Source: an uncultured Planctomycetota bacterium (GTDB lineage: Bacteria; Planctomycetota; UBA1135; UBA2386). Taken from it: DNA of 12,766 nt. Made by a program: the position numbers and the translations under genes. Positions within the stretch are counted from its first letter, which is position 1. Every line of letters starts with the position of its first letter. The notes beneath the pieces are model-generated. The model searched no databases, was not told the origin of the DNA, and saw nothing but the letters and a program-made list of their open reading frames with translations. The DNA is taken from the NCBI GenBank assembly GCA_903925435.1, contig CAIYFF010000317.1, positions 1-12,766 of the forward strand, given 5' to 3'. Of this stretch, positions 5,609-12,766 are shown piece after piece.

Positions 5609-8599
5609 TCACGGGATGAACAGGTTCTTGAACTGGTTCGACAGCGAGTAGCTGCCGTCCGGCTCGAACACGAGAACCTGCGAGTAGACCAGGATGCCCT
5701 GCGCAGGCATGCCCGGGAACGACGGGTAGTTCAGGCTGTAGTTGCCCGTCGCGTTCGTGAAGTCGACAAAGAAGTCGAGCGAGCCACCAACCGCTGCGGT
5801 CGGGAAGCCCGGCGCGCTGGTCGGGCCCGCCGTGTCACCGAGCACGAGGACGAAGAGCTTGGGCGCTCCGTTCGTGCTGACGGCGAGGTTCACCGGCTGG
5901 TTCGCGCTGCTCTGCTCCGGCGTCATCTGCATGACCGCGGGCAACGCAGGCACGCTGCGCGTGCCGAGCTCGAAGTCATCGATCGTCCAACCGCCGAGCG
6001 TGAGGCTCGTATCCGTCGTCAGGCGGAACTCGACTTGGGCCGACGGGTTGTTGTCCGCCATCGGCAGCGCGTATTCGAACGTCTGCCACGACGTGTCGAT
6101 GAGGTTGCCGACCGCGTCGTTCTCCCACACGAGGATGCCGTTCGCGTAGATCTGCGCCTTGTCGTACTGGCCTTCCTCGACCGAGAGCCAGCGCTTGAAG
6201 CGCAAGACCACGCCCGTCTGTCCGCTGAGGTTGAAGGACGGCGAGCGGCAGAACTCGACGATGTTGTTGGGGTAGGCGCCGTTCGCGGTGCCCGTGCCGA
6301 GGTCCGTTGCGACCGCGCGCGTGCCCGTGGGCGCGCCCAGCGGATCCGCCCACACGACGCCGACCGAGGTGCCCGACTTGCCGTTCGGCGTTCCGAACTG
6401 CCAGTCGACCGTGCCGGTGGTCGAGGTGCGACCCGTGGTCCAGCCCGTCGGCGTGCCCGTGCCTTCGAATCCCTGCGTGAACAGCGGGACATACGTTCCA
6501 CCCAGCCCGGCGTTGACCGTGTAGGTCAGTTCGCCGGTCAGCGGGTAGCGCGTCGGGCCCGTCGTGCTCGTCGCTTCGAAGTGGTAGCTGACCTGACCCG
6601 AAGCAATGCCCGGGAGCATCGCGCGGAACGTGTTGAGCCCGCCGCTCGGGACCATCGCGCGCGACACCGAAGCGCCACCAGCGGCCGAGAAGACGATGCG
6701 CAGGTCCGTCAGGTTGCCCGCATCCGTCGGGGAGGCCGTCGCGAGGACGACGCGCGAGTTGTAGCGGTCGCCGGTGTTCTGCAGCGTGTTGTGCGTGATC
6801 GAGACCGTCTGCTTGACCGGGTAGGGCAGCGCCTTCGTGATCGCCGCTGCGCTGAGTTGCGCGTAGTGCGGGACGCCGTTCAGCAAGTTGCCGTCGTCGT
6901 CGTCGGCGATGAAGACCTGCGTGACGTAGTCAGGGCGCGTGGTCGAGTTGCCGACGATCGCGCCGATCATGATGTCGTTGCTGATCTGCAGCGCGGCGGG
7001 CGTGCCGAGTGCCGTGCGCAGGTTCTGGCGCAGTTGCCACGCGAAGCCCATCAGCACCTGGCCAGCGCCGTGCGGCGACGTGGTCGAGTACGGATAGGTG
7101 AACGTGTTGTCGCCGCGACGCAGCGCGACGTTGGCCGTCTGGAAGCCGCTGCCGAGCAGCGGGCTGTCGACCAGATACATGCCGACGAAGTCACCGATCG
7201 CTTCGCTGTTGCCTTCCGCGACCGAGTTGCTGATGCCGCCGTAGCGCTCGTCGAGGCCGTGGCCCCATTCGTGCGCGATGACGGTCGAGAACGCCGTGTT
7301 CGCGCAGCCGCCGCCGGCCGAATAGAAGTTGATCGTGTTGCCCGTGTAGTAGGCGTTGCACGTCGACGCGATGTTGACCGTCGGGACGATCGCATCCGCG
7401 ATGCCGAGTTGCGTGCTGTTGCCGAGGATGCTGCGGCAGAACTCGTTCGTGCGGTCGATCCAGTAGCTGGTCGTGACGTCCGAGGCCTGTTCTGGCGTGT
7501 CGGTCGAAGCGCCGAGCTGGATCGTGTTGGGAACGCCTGGCGTGATCGTGAACGTGCCGCCCGGCGACGTGCCACCGACGATCGTGTTGTGGTGGCGGCC
7601 ATCGAGCGCGCCAACCGTCACGTTGACGGGCGCCGCGATGTCGACCGTGAACTGGCCGTTGTTGTCCGTCGTGACGTTGCCGATGCCGGGGACGTTGAGC
7701 ACGATGCCCGGAACGCCGGCGTTCGACAGCGCGACAAACGCGTCGTTGCCCGTGCGCGTCCAACGCTGCACCGTGACCGTCGTCTGCACGAACGCGCTGT
7801 TGTCCGCGCCCTTCACTTCCTTGGCGAGCTTCGCCGTGTCCGACAGGCCGCAGTTGGCAAAGCCACACTCGTGCTTGTCGTTCTCGAAGTTGAGGACCGC
7901 GCCCGTCATCGCGTCGATGTAGTAGCGACCGATCGGGCCTTGGCCGTTCTGGTCGACGTTGCTGACCGGCACTTCCCACGCGAGGAAGAAGTCGGACTGC
8001 GATTCGGCGTGCACGTTGCCCCAGATGACGAGGCGGTTCTCACGCGGCTTGCCCGGCTGCGACACGCCAGTCGGCGTCTGGTCGAGCGCGATCCACGCGC
8101 GAGCCTGTGCTTCGCCTTCGCCGAGCTTCGGCGTCGTGTCGAAGTTGGCGGGAATCTGCCACGCGCTGCTGCCCAGCATCGCGAGCACGCCCGTCATGTT
8201 GATGCGCACGTCGGCGCGGCCGCCGATGCACGGCAAGCCACGGAAGTATTGGTCGAACGTGAACGACCACGTGCGGCCCATGCGCGCGCCGATGATCTCG
8301 CGGAACTCGGATGCGCCGAGGCCCAGCAGGTCACCATGTTGCCCGAGTGCCATCAACGCATGGCGGCGGGCTTCTTCGATCGAGTTGCCGCGCCAGTCCT
8401 GCAGCTTTGCGCCGGTGCCGTAGATCGTGTGCGGCGTGTTGGTAGCGAGCCGCCACTGCGCCAGCCACGTGCCGCCGAGACGTTGCTCGAGCGCTGGGAA
8501 GGGCTTGGGCTGAACGCTCTTGGAGAGACTCGTCTGCGCTGCGTTCTGGGCGACGGCCACAGAGGCGAGCAGCAGGCTGAGAAGCGAAGAGAAACGCAT
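5609..8599 (-). CDS. Secreted thermolysin-like zinc metallopeptidase (gluzincin, M4/M36-type) with propeptide and C-terminal domains
   Basis: The 996-residue product has a signal peptide at 1-17 (cut near AVA-Q). An FTP/PepSY-like propeptide follows at about 75-240 (WSFTFDQYFRGLPCIGG at 111-127; RYYIDAMTGAVLNF at 225-238). A beta-type inserted region lies at about 280-345. The catalytic part spans about 370-595: zinc ligands H443 and H447 with base E444 in HEWGHGLD, and third ligand E466 in SEAIGD, 19 residues on, much as NEAISD in thermolysin. The segment DDDDGNLLNGVPHY (566-579) supplies a possible calcium site and H578. A beta domain (600-700), a jelly-roll or MAM-like domain (705-880, ending WTIDDFELG) and a C-terminal module (883-996, ending SLSNQFKNLFIP) follow. 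It is predicted to be an exported zymogen that degrades protein outside the cell. Start ATG 8599 gives the signal peptide; a weak AGG lies about 10 bases upstream. The assignment between M4 and M36 is uncertain. Confidence 0.9.
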   Translation of the reverse strand: MRFSSLLSLLLASVAVAQNAAQTSLSKSVQPKPFPALEQRLGGTWLAQWRLATNTPHTIYGTGAKLQDWRGNSIEEARRHALMALGQHGDLLGLGASEFREIIGARMGRTWSFTFDQYFRGLPCIGGRADVRINMTGVLAMLGSSAWQIPANFDTTPKLGEGEAQARAWIALDQTPTGVSQPGKPRENRLVIWGNVHAESQSDFFLAWEVPVSNVDQNGQGPIGRYYIDAMTGAVLNFENDKHECGFANCGLSDTAKLAKEVKGADNSAFVQTTVTVQRWTRTGNDAFVALSNAGVPGIVLNVPGIGNVTTDNNGQFTVDIAAPVNVTVGALDGRHHNTIVGGTSPGGTFTITPGVPNTIQLGASTDTPEQASDVTTSYWIDRTNEFCRSILGNSTQLGIADAIVPTVNIASTCNAYYTGNTINFYSAGGGCANTAFSTVIAHEWGHGLDERYGGISNSVAEGNSEAIGDFVGMYLVDSPLLGSGFQTANVALRRGDNTFTYPYSTTSPHGAGQVLMGFAWQLRQNLRTALGTPAALQISNDIMIGAIVGNSTTRPDYVTQVFIADDDDGNLLNGVPHYAQLSAAAITKALPYPVKQTVSITHNTLQNTGDRYNSRVVLATASPTDAGNLTDLRIVFSAAGGASVSRAMVPSGGLNTFRAMLPGIASGQVSYHFEATSTTGPTRYPLTGELTYTVNAGLGGTYVPLFTQGFEGTGTPTGWTTGRTSTTGTVDWQFGTPNGKSGTSVGVVWADPLGAPTGTRAVATDLGTGTANGAYPNNIVEFCRSPSFNLSGQTGVVLRFKRWLSVEEGQYDKAQIYANGILVWENDAVGNLIDTSWQTFEYALPMADNNPSAQVEFRLTTDTSLTLGGWTIDDFELGTRSVPALPAVMQMTPEQSSANQPVNLAVSTNGAPKLFVLVLGDTAGPTSAPGFPTAAVGGSLDFFVDFTNATGNYSLNYPSFPGMPAQGILVYSQVLVFEPDGSYSLSNQFKNLFIP

Positions 8600-8887
8600 T
8601 CTTGGGGACCTGATGGGGGGATGGACGACGGCTCTAGATGCCGACGTGGTGGGGGTTCTGGTCCAGTGGGCAGGATCTGGCCAGATTTCGGAACGGGCAG
8701 AACGTCAGTCTTGGTGGATTGCCCACCTTGTCAAGCAGGCGAGCAGTCGTGTGACAACTGGCTGACTTGCTTTCGATCTGCCGCTGCCATGGGCCTCGAT
8801 TCGCTCCGGCGTCGCAGTTGGATGCCGCAGATGCGGCGGACGGGATACCCTTCTGCGCCCCTCCCATGCCGGCGGGGCTGTGAACCC
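8600..8887. promoter_or_regulatory. Divergent intergenic region with promoter and operator candidates
   Basis: This 288-base gap must hold the promoters of both the peptidase (leftward) and the membrane protein (rightward). On the minus strand a consensus TTGACA occurs at 8729-8734, but the hexamer 17 bases further (AGACTG, 8706-8711) is a poor -10. A perfect 12-bp palindrome, ATCTGGCCAGAT, lies at 8675-8686, close to a second half-similar CTGGTCCAG at 8658-8666. A TTGTCA/TGACAA inverted repeat spans 8728-8757. A small GCCGC/GCGGC hairpin lies at 8824-8837, about 50 bases before the rightward ATG. None is proven. Confidence 0.35.
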
Positions 8888-10195
8888 ATGTCCAATCTCG
8901 CCGACGAACGGAGCGCCGTATCCCTGCCCAGCGCTTCGCCCTGGTCGCGCCTCAGGCCGCCCGGATGGATCGAAGAGGCCCTGCTCGCGGCAGCCGGCGG
9001 AATCGTCGCGTGGATGGTCTCGTGCTGGGTGGAGCCTGCCCGCGCGACCCCTCACGGGTTCGGTCTCCAGTGGCGTGAGATGTCCGAGCAGCCGTTCGCT
9101 TTCCTCGGACAACTGCCGCACCGGATGCTGACGCCATTGCTGGCGCACCTCGTCGGGCTGACCGGCGACAGCTTCACCGACTTCACGCGCATCTCGGGAG
9201 CCGTGATGTTGGCGCTCGTGTTCTTCGTGTGCAGGAAGCGCGGCGCTCTGCGTCGCGACGCCATGCTGATCACGATCGCGATCGCGCTCACGGGCGCGAT
9301 CCAGATCTACAAGCGCGGGATGATCGGCTACTGCGACAACGTCAGCTTCTCGCTGTTCGTGCTCGGGTGGCTCAATCGGCGGCGCGGCTTCGTGTTCTGG
9401 CCGCTGTTCTTCTTCAACCTCGTCAACCACGACATGGCAGCCTTCTTCCTGCCGTGGATGTGGTTCTTGCGCCGCGAAGTTGGCGCGCTGCGTCGCTACG
9501 ACGCGATCGGCGCAGGGCTCGTGCTGTTCGTCTACTACTTGTTCCGGCTCTACGTCGCCAAGCACGCAGCGTCGTGGGAGTACGACGAGGGCTACTTCCT
9601 CGCGAACTGCTTCTTGCCGTTCCACTTCGTGTGGATCTGGTTCCTCGCCGCGTGCCACTTGCTGCTGCAGTTCGGCCCGATGCTCACCGTGTTGCTGTGG
9701 CAACTCTGGCAAGAACGGCCGGATCGCGAACGGATGGGCACTGCGCTGGTGCTGCTCGGGCTCGGCGGCGTGTTCTGCTTTGCCTATGACGTGCACCGGC
9801 ACAGCAACCTGATCTTCCTGCCGATCGTGTTCGCATCGACGCGCTTCCTCGTCGATTGGAGGAGTCGCGCGGCATACATCGCGCTGACGGCGCTGACGGC
9901 GCTCAACTACTTCTTGTTCTCGTGGCGTCCCGAAGGCGAAGACCCGTGGAACTTCCAGTCGCCGGGTTGGTTGTTCGACTGGATCACCGGGATCCTCGTG
10001 ATGCAGAACGGCGGCCATCGCCTGATCCTGCCGCAGCATCGCTTCGACCTTTCGGTGCAGTGGGACGTGCTGACGACTTCGTTGCCGCTGCTGAAGAACG
10101 AGATGATTGGCTTCGCGTTCGGCGCGCTCTGGATCTTCGCCGCGAGCCGATGGCTCTGGCGCAAGAACATCGGCGGCCCGCGCTGGGCTGCGTGA
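8888..10195 (+). CDS. Polytopic membrane protein of unknown function (possibly GT-C-like)
   Basis: 435 residues from ATG 8888. Hydrophobic spans lie at about 30-47, 100-115, 124-140, 150-162, 168-194, 204-223, 243-275, 284-300, 307-322, 328-345 and 406-422. Segments with conserved polar residues are QLPHRMLTPLLAHL (75-88), GYCDNVSFSLFVLGW (147-161), NLVNHDMAAFFLPW (177-190) and DVHRHSNLIFLPI (301-313). The HRMLTPLLA and NHD elements recall uncharacterised inner-membrane families with GT-C-like topology, but I cannot name the family. In-frame ATGs upstream at 8789, 8822 and 8831 are possible; 8888 is chosen because the residues before it are Arg-rich and do not resemble a signal or membrane segment. 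The frame is open for another 3.3 kb upstream, which is antisense shadow, not coding. The gene converges on the flavoenzyme gene with only 9 bases between stop codons and no clear terminator. Confidence 0.85.
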   Translation: MSNLADERSAVSLPSASPWSRLRPPGWIEEALLAAAGGIVAWMVSCWVEPARATPHGFGLQWREMSEQPFAFLGQLPHRMLTPLLAHLVGLTGDSFTDFTRISGAVMLALVFFVCRKRGALRRDAMLITIAIALTGAIQIYKRGMIGYCDNVSFSLFVLGWLNRRRGFVFWPLFFFNLVNHDMAAFFLPWMWFLRREVGALRRYDAIGAGLVLFVYYLFRLYVAKHAASWEYDEGYFLANCFLPFHFVWIWFLAACHLLLQFGPMLTVLLWQLWQERPDRERMGTALVLLGLGGVFCFAYDVHRHSNLIFLPIVFASTRFLVDWRSRAAYIALTALTALNYFLFSWRPEGEDPWNFQSPGWLFDWITGILVMQNGGHRLILPQHRFDLSVQWDVLTTSLPLLKNEMIGFAFGALWIFAASRWLWRKNIGGPRWAA

Positions 10196-10204
10196 AGCAG
10201 CGAC

Positions 10205-11710
10205 TCAGTCCGCGCGCCACTTGGGCGCGAGCAGCCTGCGTTTGCCGTCGTTCGATCGCGGTACGGATGCGCTGTCCTCGTCGGTGAAGTCGCGGTCCCA
10301 CAGCTGGCACGTGACTTCCTTGTGCTTCTGGTCGAGGCCTTCGCAGTAGTTGGTGAACTTGCAGCGCCGCACTTCCGTGCCGCGGCCAAGCTCGACCTTG
10401 CGAAACCAATCGGGGTCCGCGAGCGACTGTCGCGCAGCCGCGACGATGTCCGCGTCGCCGTTCGCGAGGATCGCCTCTGCTTGCTCGAAGCTCGCAATGC
10501 CGCCTGCGGTGACGACGGGAGTCGAGAAGCCCGCTGCGTGCACTGCGGTTTTAATGTCGCGCGAGAGATGCACGTTGCGCGAGAACGGACCGCGCGCGTC
10601 GCTGCGCACGGTCGGCATGCACTCGTGGCCCGATGGCCCGGTGTATGGATACGCGGCGTCGCCGACGTTGGGTTGCTTTGCGTCGTCGAACTTGCCGCCC
10701 TTGCTGATCGACACGTAGTCGAAGCCTGCGCGCGCGAATGCCATGGCGTGCTGCGTGCTGTCTTCGATTGCGCTGCCGCCAGCGATCGCCTCGTCGCCGA
10801 GGAATCGCACGCCGACGCAGAAGTCTTTGCCCACTGCGTTGCGCACGGCTGCGAACACTTCGAGCGGCAGTCGTTGTCGACCCGCAATCGAGCCGCCGTA
10901 GCCATCGGTCCTCACGTTCGTCCGCGAGAGGAATGACGCCATCGTGTAGGCGTGCGCGTAGTGCAACTCGACGCCGTCGAAGCCGGCTTCCTTTGCGCGA
11001 CGCGCGGCATCGGCGAACAGAGACGGCAACGTGCGCGGCAGATCGCGGATGTGCTGCAAGTGCTCGTCGTTCACTTCTTCGCGCTGGCCGAAGTCGAGAT
11101 CGCGAAGCTCGCGTGGCGACAGCGCTTGCTCGAGCAATGGCCGCGGCATCGCAGCGAGCGTGTCTCGCGCTTCTTGGTCCGACAACGCGCGGCCCGCATG
11201 TTGTGCCGCGAACTGCCGATGCGCGTCGCGCAGCTCGAGGAAGCGCGCGAAGAACTTGCTGGGCTCGGGCCGACGACGGATCGACAAGAAGTCGAGGATC
11301 TGCAGGAAGACGAGCGTCTGCCCTTCGCTGCGCTGATGCACCGTGTCCGCCAACGCCCGCAATCCGGGCAGGAAGCGTTCGTGGCCGATGCGCAGCAGCG
11401 GTCCGCTCGGCACGTCGCGGATGCCCGTCGCTTCGACGACGAGCACGCCCGGCCTGCCATCGGCGAAGCGGCCATACCAGTCGAGCACGTTCTGCGTCAC
11501 GAGCCCGTCGTCGCTCGCGCGCCACGGCACCATCGCAGGAACCCACGTGCGCGTGCGCGCTGCCACGGGGCCGAGTTGCACTGGCGAGAACCAACGTGAA
11601 GCGCGCGCTTCTTCGGCGCTCGGCCACTTCGTCTCGGGCACGCGGTGCCAGATGACGGCGGGCTTCGGCGCGGGTGGTTGCTGCGGGCTCTTGGCGCTGG
11701 GCTCGGTCAC
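10205..11710 (-). CDS. Old Yellow Enzyme-family FMN oxidoreductase, divergent
   Basis: GTG 11710 gives 501 residues. An FMN-binding TIM barrel is recognisable: FSPVQLGPVAARTRTWVPAM (41-60) at barrel start, WYGRFADGRPGVLVVEATG (78-96), GFDGVELHYAHAY (243-255) with the H250/H253 active-site pair, RTDGYGGSIAGRQRLPLEV (267-285), VGVRF, STPVVTAGGI (396-405) and DIVAAARQSLADPDWFRK (421-438). Such enzymes reduce activated C=C bonds with NAD(P)H. The usual H-x-GR loop after the third strand is replaced by LDFLSIRRR, and a longer-than-usual helical segment follows (about 145-215). The C-terminal cysteine cluster of dienoyl-CoA reductase-type relatives is incomplete: C450, C456 and C468 remain, with Thr where the second Cys is expected. 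GTG 11710 is chosen because it lies 37 bases after the propeller gene stop; an in-frame ATG at 11785 would overlap that gene. The electron donor and substrate are unknown. Confidence 0.85.
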   Translation of the reverse strand: MTEPSAKSPQQPPAPKPAVIWHRVPETKWPSAEEARASRWFSPVQLGPVAARTRTWVPAMVPWRASDDGLVTQNVLDWYGRFADGRPGVLVVEATGIRDVPSGPLLRIGHERFLPGLRALADTVHQRSEGQTLVFLQILDFLSIRRRPEPSKFFARFLELRDAHRQFAAQHAGRALSDQEARDTLAAMPRPLLEQALSPRELRDLDFGQREEVNDEHLQHIRDLPRTLPSLFADAARRAKEAGFDGVELHYAHAYTMASFLSRTNVRTDGYGGSIAGRQRLPLEVFAAVRNAVGKDFCVGVRFLGDEAIAGGSAIEDSTQHAMAFARAGFDYVSISKGGKFDDAKQPNVGDAAYPYTGPSGHECMPTVRSDARGPFSRNVHLSRDIKTAVHAAGFSTPVVTAGGIASFEQAEAILANGDADIVAAARQSLADPDWFRKVELGRGTEVRRCKFTNYCEGLDQKHKEVTCQLWDRDFTDEDSASVPRSNDGKRRLLAPKWRAD

Positions 11711-11747
11711 GCGCGCACCATAGTCGGGCTCGGTTCTGACTGCTCCG

Positions 11748-12755
11748 TCAGTTGTCGTTGCGGCGCTGCGATGGGATGGACCCATGCTCGATCCAACGCG
11801 CATACGCCATGCCATCGGGCCCGAGGCCGATGGGCAACCGATCGACCATCGCATACGTCGCAAGGTTGACGACCGCGACGAATTCGCCGCGCTGGCACGC
11901 GACCCATGCACGATCGCCGTCGGGCGCAATGCAGATGCCGATCGGCAACGGGCTCAGTTCGGTCTTGTCGTCGAGCAAGTCGATCGTGCGCACGAGCTTC
12001 TTCGTCGCGACGTCGAACACCTGCACGCATCCCGCCTCGGCGCAGCTGACGAGCGCGCGTGCGCCATCGGGCGTCATCGCGACGCGTATCGGGAATGCGG
12101 CGGTCTCGATCCTCGCTACGCGCTTCTGCGTGATCGCATCGAACACGACGACTTCGTCGGCGGCGCGATTGGCTACCCAAACCGAGTTGCCGTCTGCGCT
12201 GACCGCGAGGCCTTCTGCGCCATCGCCAGAGGGGATGGCCGACGGCGAGGATCCATCGAGCGGAATCGCAGCGAGCGTGCCGTCTTGGATGCTCGTGCAG
12301 AACGCGACCTTCCCGTCCTGCGACAGCTCCACCATGTGCATCAACGGTTGCGGCGACGGCAGCGTGGAGGCAACGAGGCCACGGTCTATGTCGACGACGA
12401 CCAGGCGCCGCGACGACTCGCTGGTCACGGCGACGCTGCGGCCATCGGGCAAGAAGCGGATGCCGTGCGGACGCAGCAGTGCGCGCGTGCGCGGGCCGTC
12501 CGGGCCACCGATGTCGTGGGTGAGCTCGATCGTCGCGAGCGCCTTCTGTGCCGTCACATCGACGACGGTGAGCGAATTGCCCGGCTTCTGGCCGCCGTAG
12601 TTGCTGACGACCGCGGTGCGCCCGTCAGGCGACACCGCGACTTCGTGCGGACCGTCGCCGACTGCGACGCGCCCGAGTTCTGCGCCAGTCGCAGGATCGA
12701 GGATGCACAGCGCTGCGCCGGACTTCTGCAGGACCAGCAGTCGGTCGTGGGTCAC
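11748..12755 (-). CDS. YVTN-type beta-propeller repeat protein (N-terminus may lie beyond window)
   Basis: 335 residues from GTG 12755 to the stop at 11748-11750. Six to seven blade repeats of about 40-45 residues carry the pattern G-x-x-x-(V/I)-A-(V/I)-(S/T)-P-DG-x-x-x-x-V-(S/A), for example GPHEVAVSPDGRTAVVSNYG near 34-53, RPHGIRFLPDG, GAEGLAVSADGNSVWVANR, FPIRVAMTPDGARALVSC and LPIGICIAPDGDRAWVAC, alternating with (V/F)D-x-(A/V)T-x-K strands. Propellers of this type usually act as scaffolds or binding proteins outside the cytoplasm. No signal peptide is visible. The frame stays open through the last 11 bases of the window, so the true start, perhaps with an export signal, may lie outside. 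The flavoenzyme gene follows after 37 bases on the same strand, so co-transcription is likely. Confidence 0.82.
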   Translation of the reverse strand: MTHDRLLVLQKSGAALCILDPATGAELGRVAVGDGPHEVAVSPDGRTAVVSNYGGQKPGNSLTVVDVTAQKALATIELTHDIGGPDGPRTRALLRPHGIRFLPDGRSVAVTSESSRRLVVVDIDRGLVASTLPSPQPLMHMVELSQDGKVAFCTSIQDGTLAAIPLDGSSPSAIPSGDGAEGLAVSADGNSVWVANRAADEVVVFDAITQKRVARIETAAFPIRVAMTPDGARALVSCAEAGCVQVFDVATKKLVRTIDLLDDKTELSPLPIGICIAPDGDRAWVACQRGEFVAVVNLATYAMVDRLPIGLGPDGMAYARWIEHGSIPSQRRNDN

Positions 12756-12766
12756 GGAGGGCGTGG

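Noticed and set aside
5558..8887. Plus-strand frame open for 1545 codons, running antisense to the peptidase and continuing into the membrane protein gene
   Set aside because: Its product up to 8887 is an Arg/Ala/Val/Asp-rich sequence without domains, the complement of GC-biased codons of a well-supported gene. Only the part from 8888 reads as a real protein.
8705..10039. 444-codon minus-strand frame opposite the plus-strand membrane protein
   Set aside because: Charged, repetitive translation (QQ/EE/RR rich) without motifs. The opposite strand gives a coherent multi-span membrane protein.
11711..11929. Upstream extension of the flavoenzyme by 73 codons (ATG at 11929)
   Set aside because: It would run 182 bases into the end of the propeller gene, and the added residues do not resemble an OYE N-terminus. 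GTG 11710 gives the expected layout.
1..12766. CRISPR array, insertion sequence, attachment site or phage module
   Set aside because: No short regularly spaced repeats, transposase or integrase motifs, or terminal inverted repeats were found. The only large repeat is the gene duplication.

Overview
The window is GC-rich, gene-dense bacterial DNA. Seven protein genes cover nearly all of it: six on the minus strand and one on the plus strand. No tRNA, rRNA, CRISPR array, insertion sequence or phage gene was seen. The large secreted proteins with Sec signal peptides, the C-terminal beta-rich modules ending in a short SN-x motif, the weak or absent Shine-Dalgarno sequences and the isolated metabolic genes suggest a member of the Planctomycetota or a similar environmental lineage. 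This is inference from protein style, not from a marker gene.

Layout. Positions 1-3700 hold two tandem minus-strand paralogs for secreted proteins with two nidogen-like (NIDO) repeats. The left copy is cut by the window edge. A very strong hairpin terminator (1887-1929) and about 350 bases of non-coding DNA separate them. Next, at 3852-5501, is a polytopic membrane protein of the GT-C/GT39 (PMT/ArnT-like) glycosyltransferase type. A compact block of perfect hairpins (5528-5597), including a T-tailed terminator, separates it from a 996-residue secreted thermolysin-like metallopeptidase (5609-8599). A 288-base divergent intergenic region follows. Then comes a plus-strand polytopic membrane protein (8888-10195), which runs convergently, with a 9-base gap, into a minus-strand pair: an Old Yellow Enzyme-type flavin oxidoreductase (10205-11710) preceded by a YVTN-type beta-propeller protein (11748-12755).

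How the genes may work together. The left two thirds encode an extracellular or cell-surface set: two adhesion-like NIDO proteins, a zymogen-type protease and a membrane glycosyltransferase that could modify surface polymers or proteins. The protease and the NIDO proteins share a similar C-terminal tail, which may be a common sorting or anchoring module. The right third is a separate, probably two-gene, operon (propeller plus flavoenzyme) whose substrate cannot be read from sequence.

Several very long open frames opposite the real genes (up to 1545 codons) are by-products of GC-biased codon use and were not annotated. The best candidates for something undescribed are the duplicated NIDO proteins with cysteine remodelling, the shared C-terminal tail, the hairpin block ahead of the glycosyltransferase, and the divergent flavoenzyme that lacks standard family motifs.
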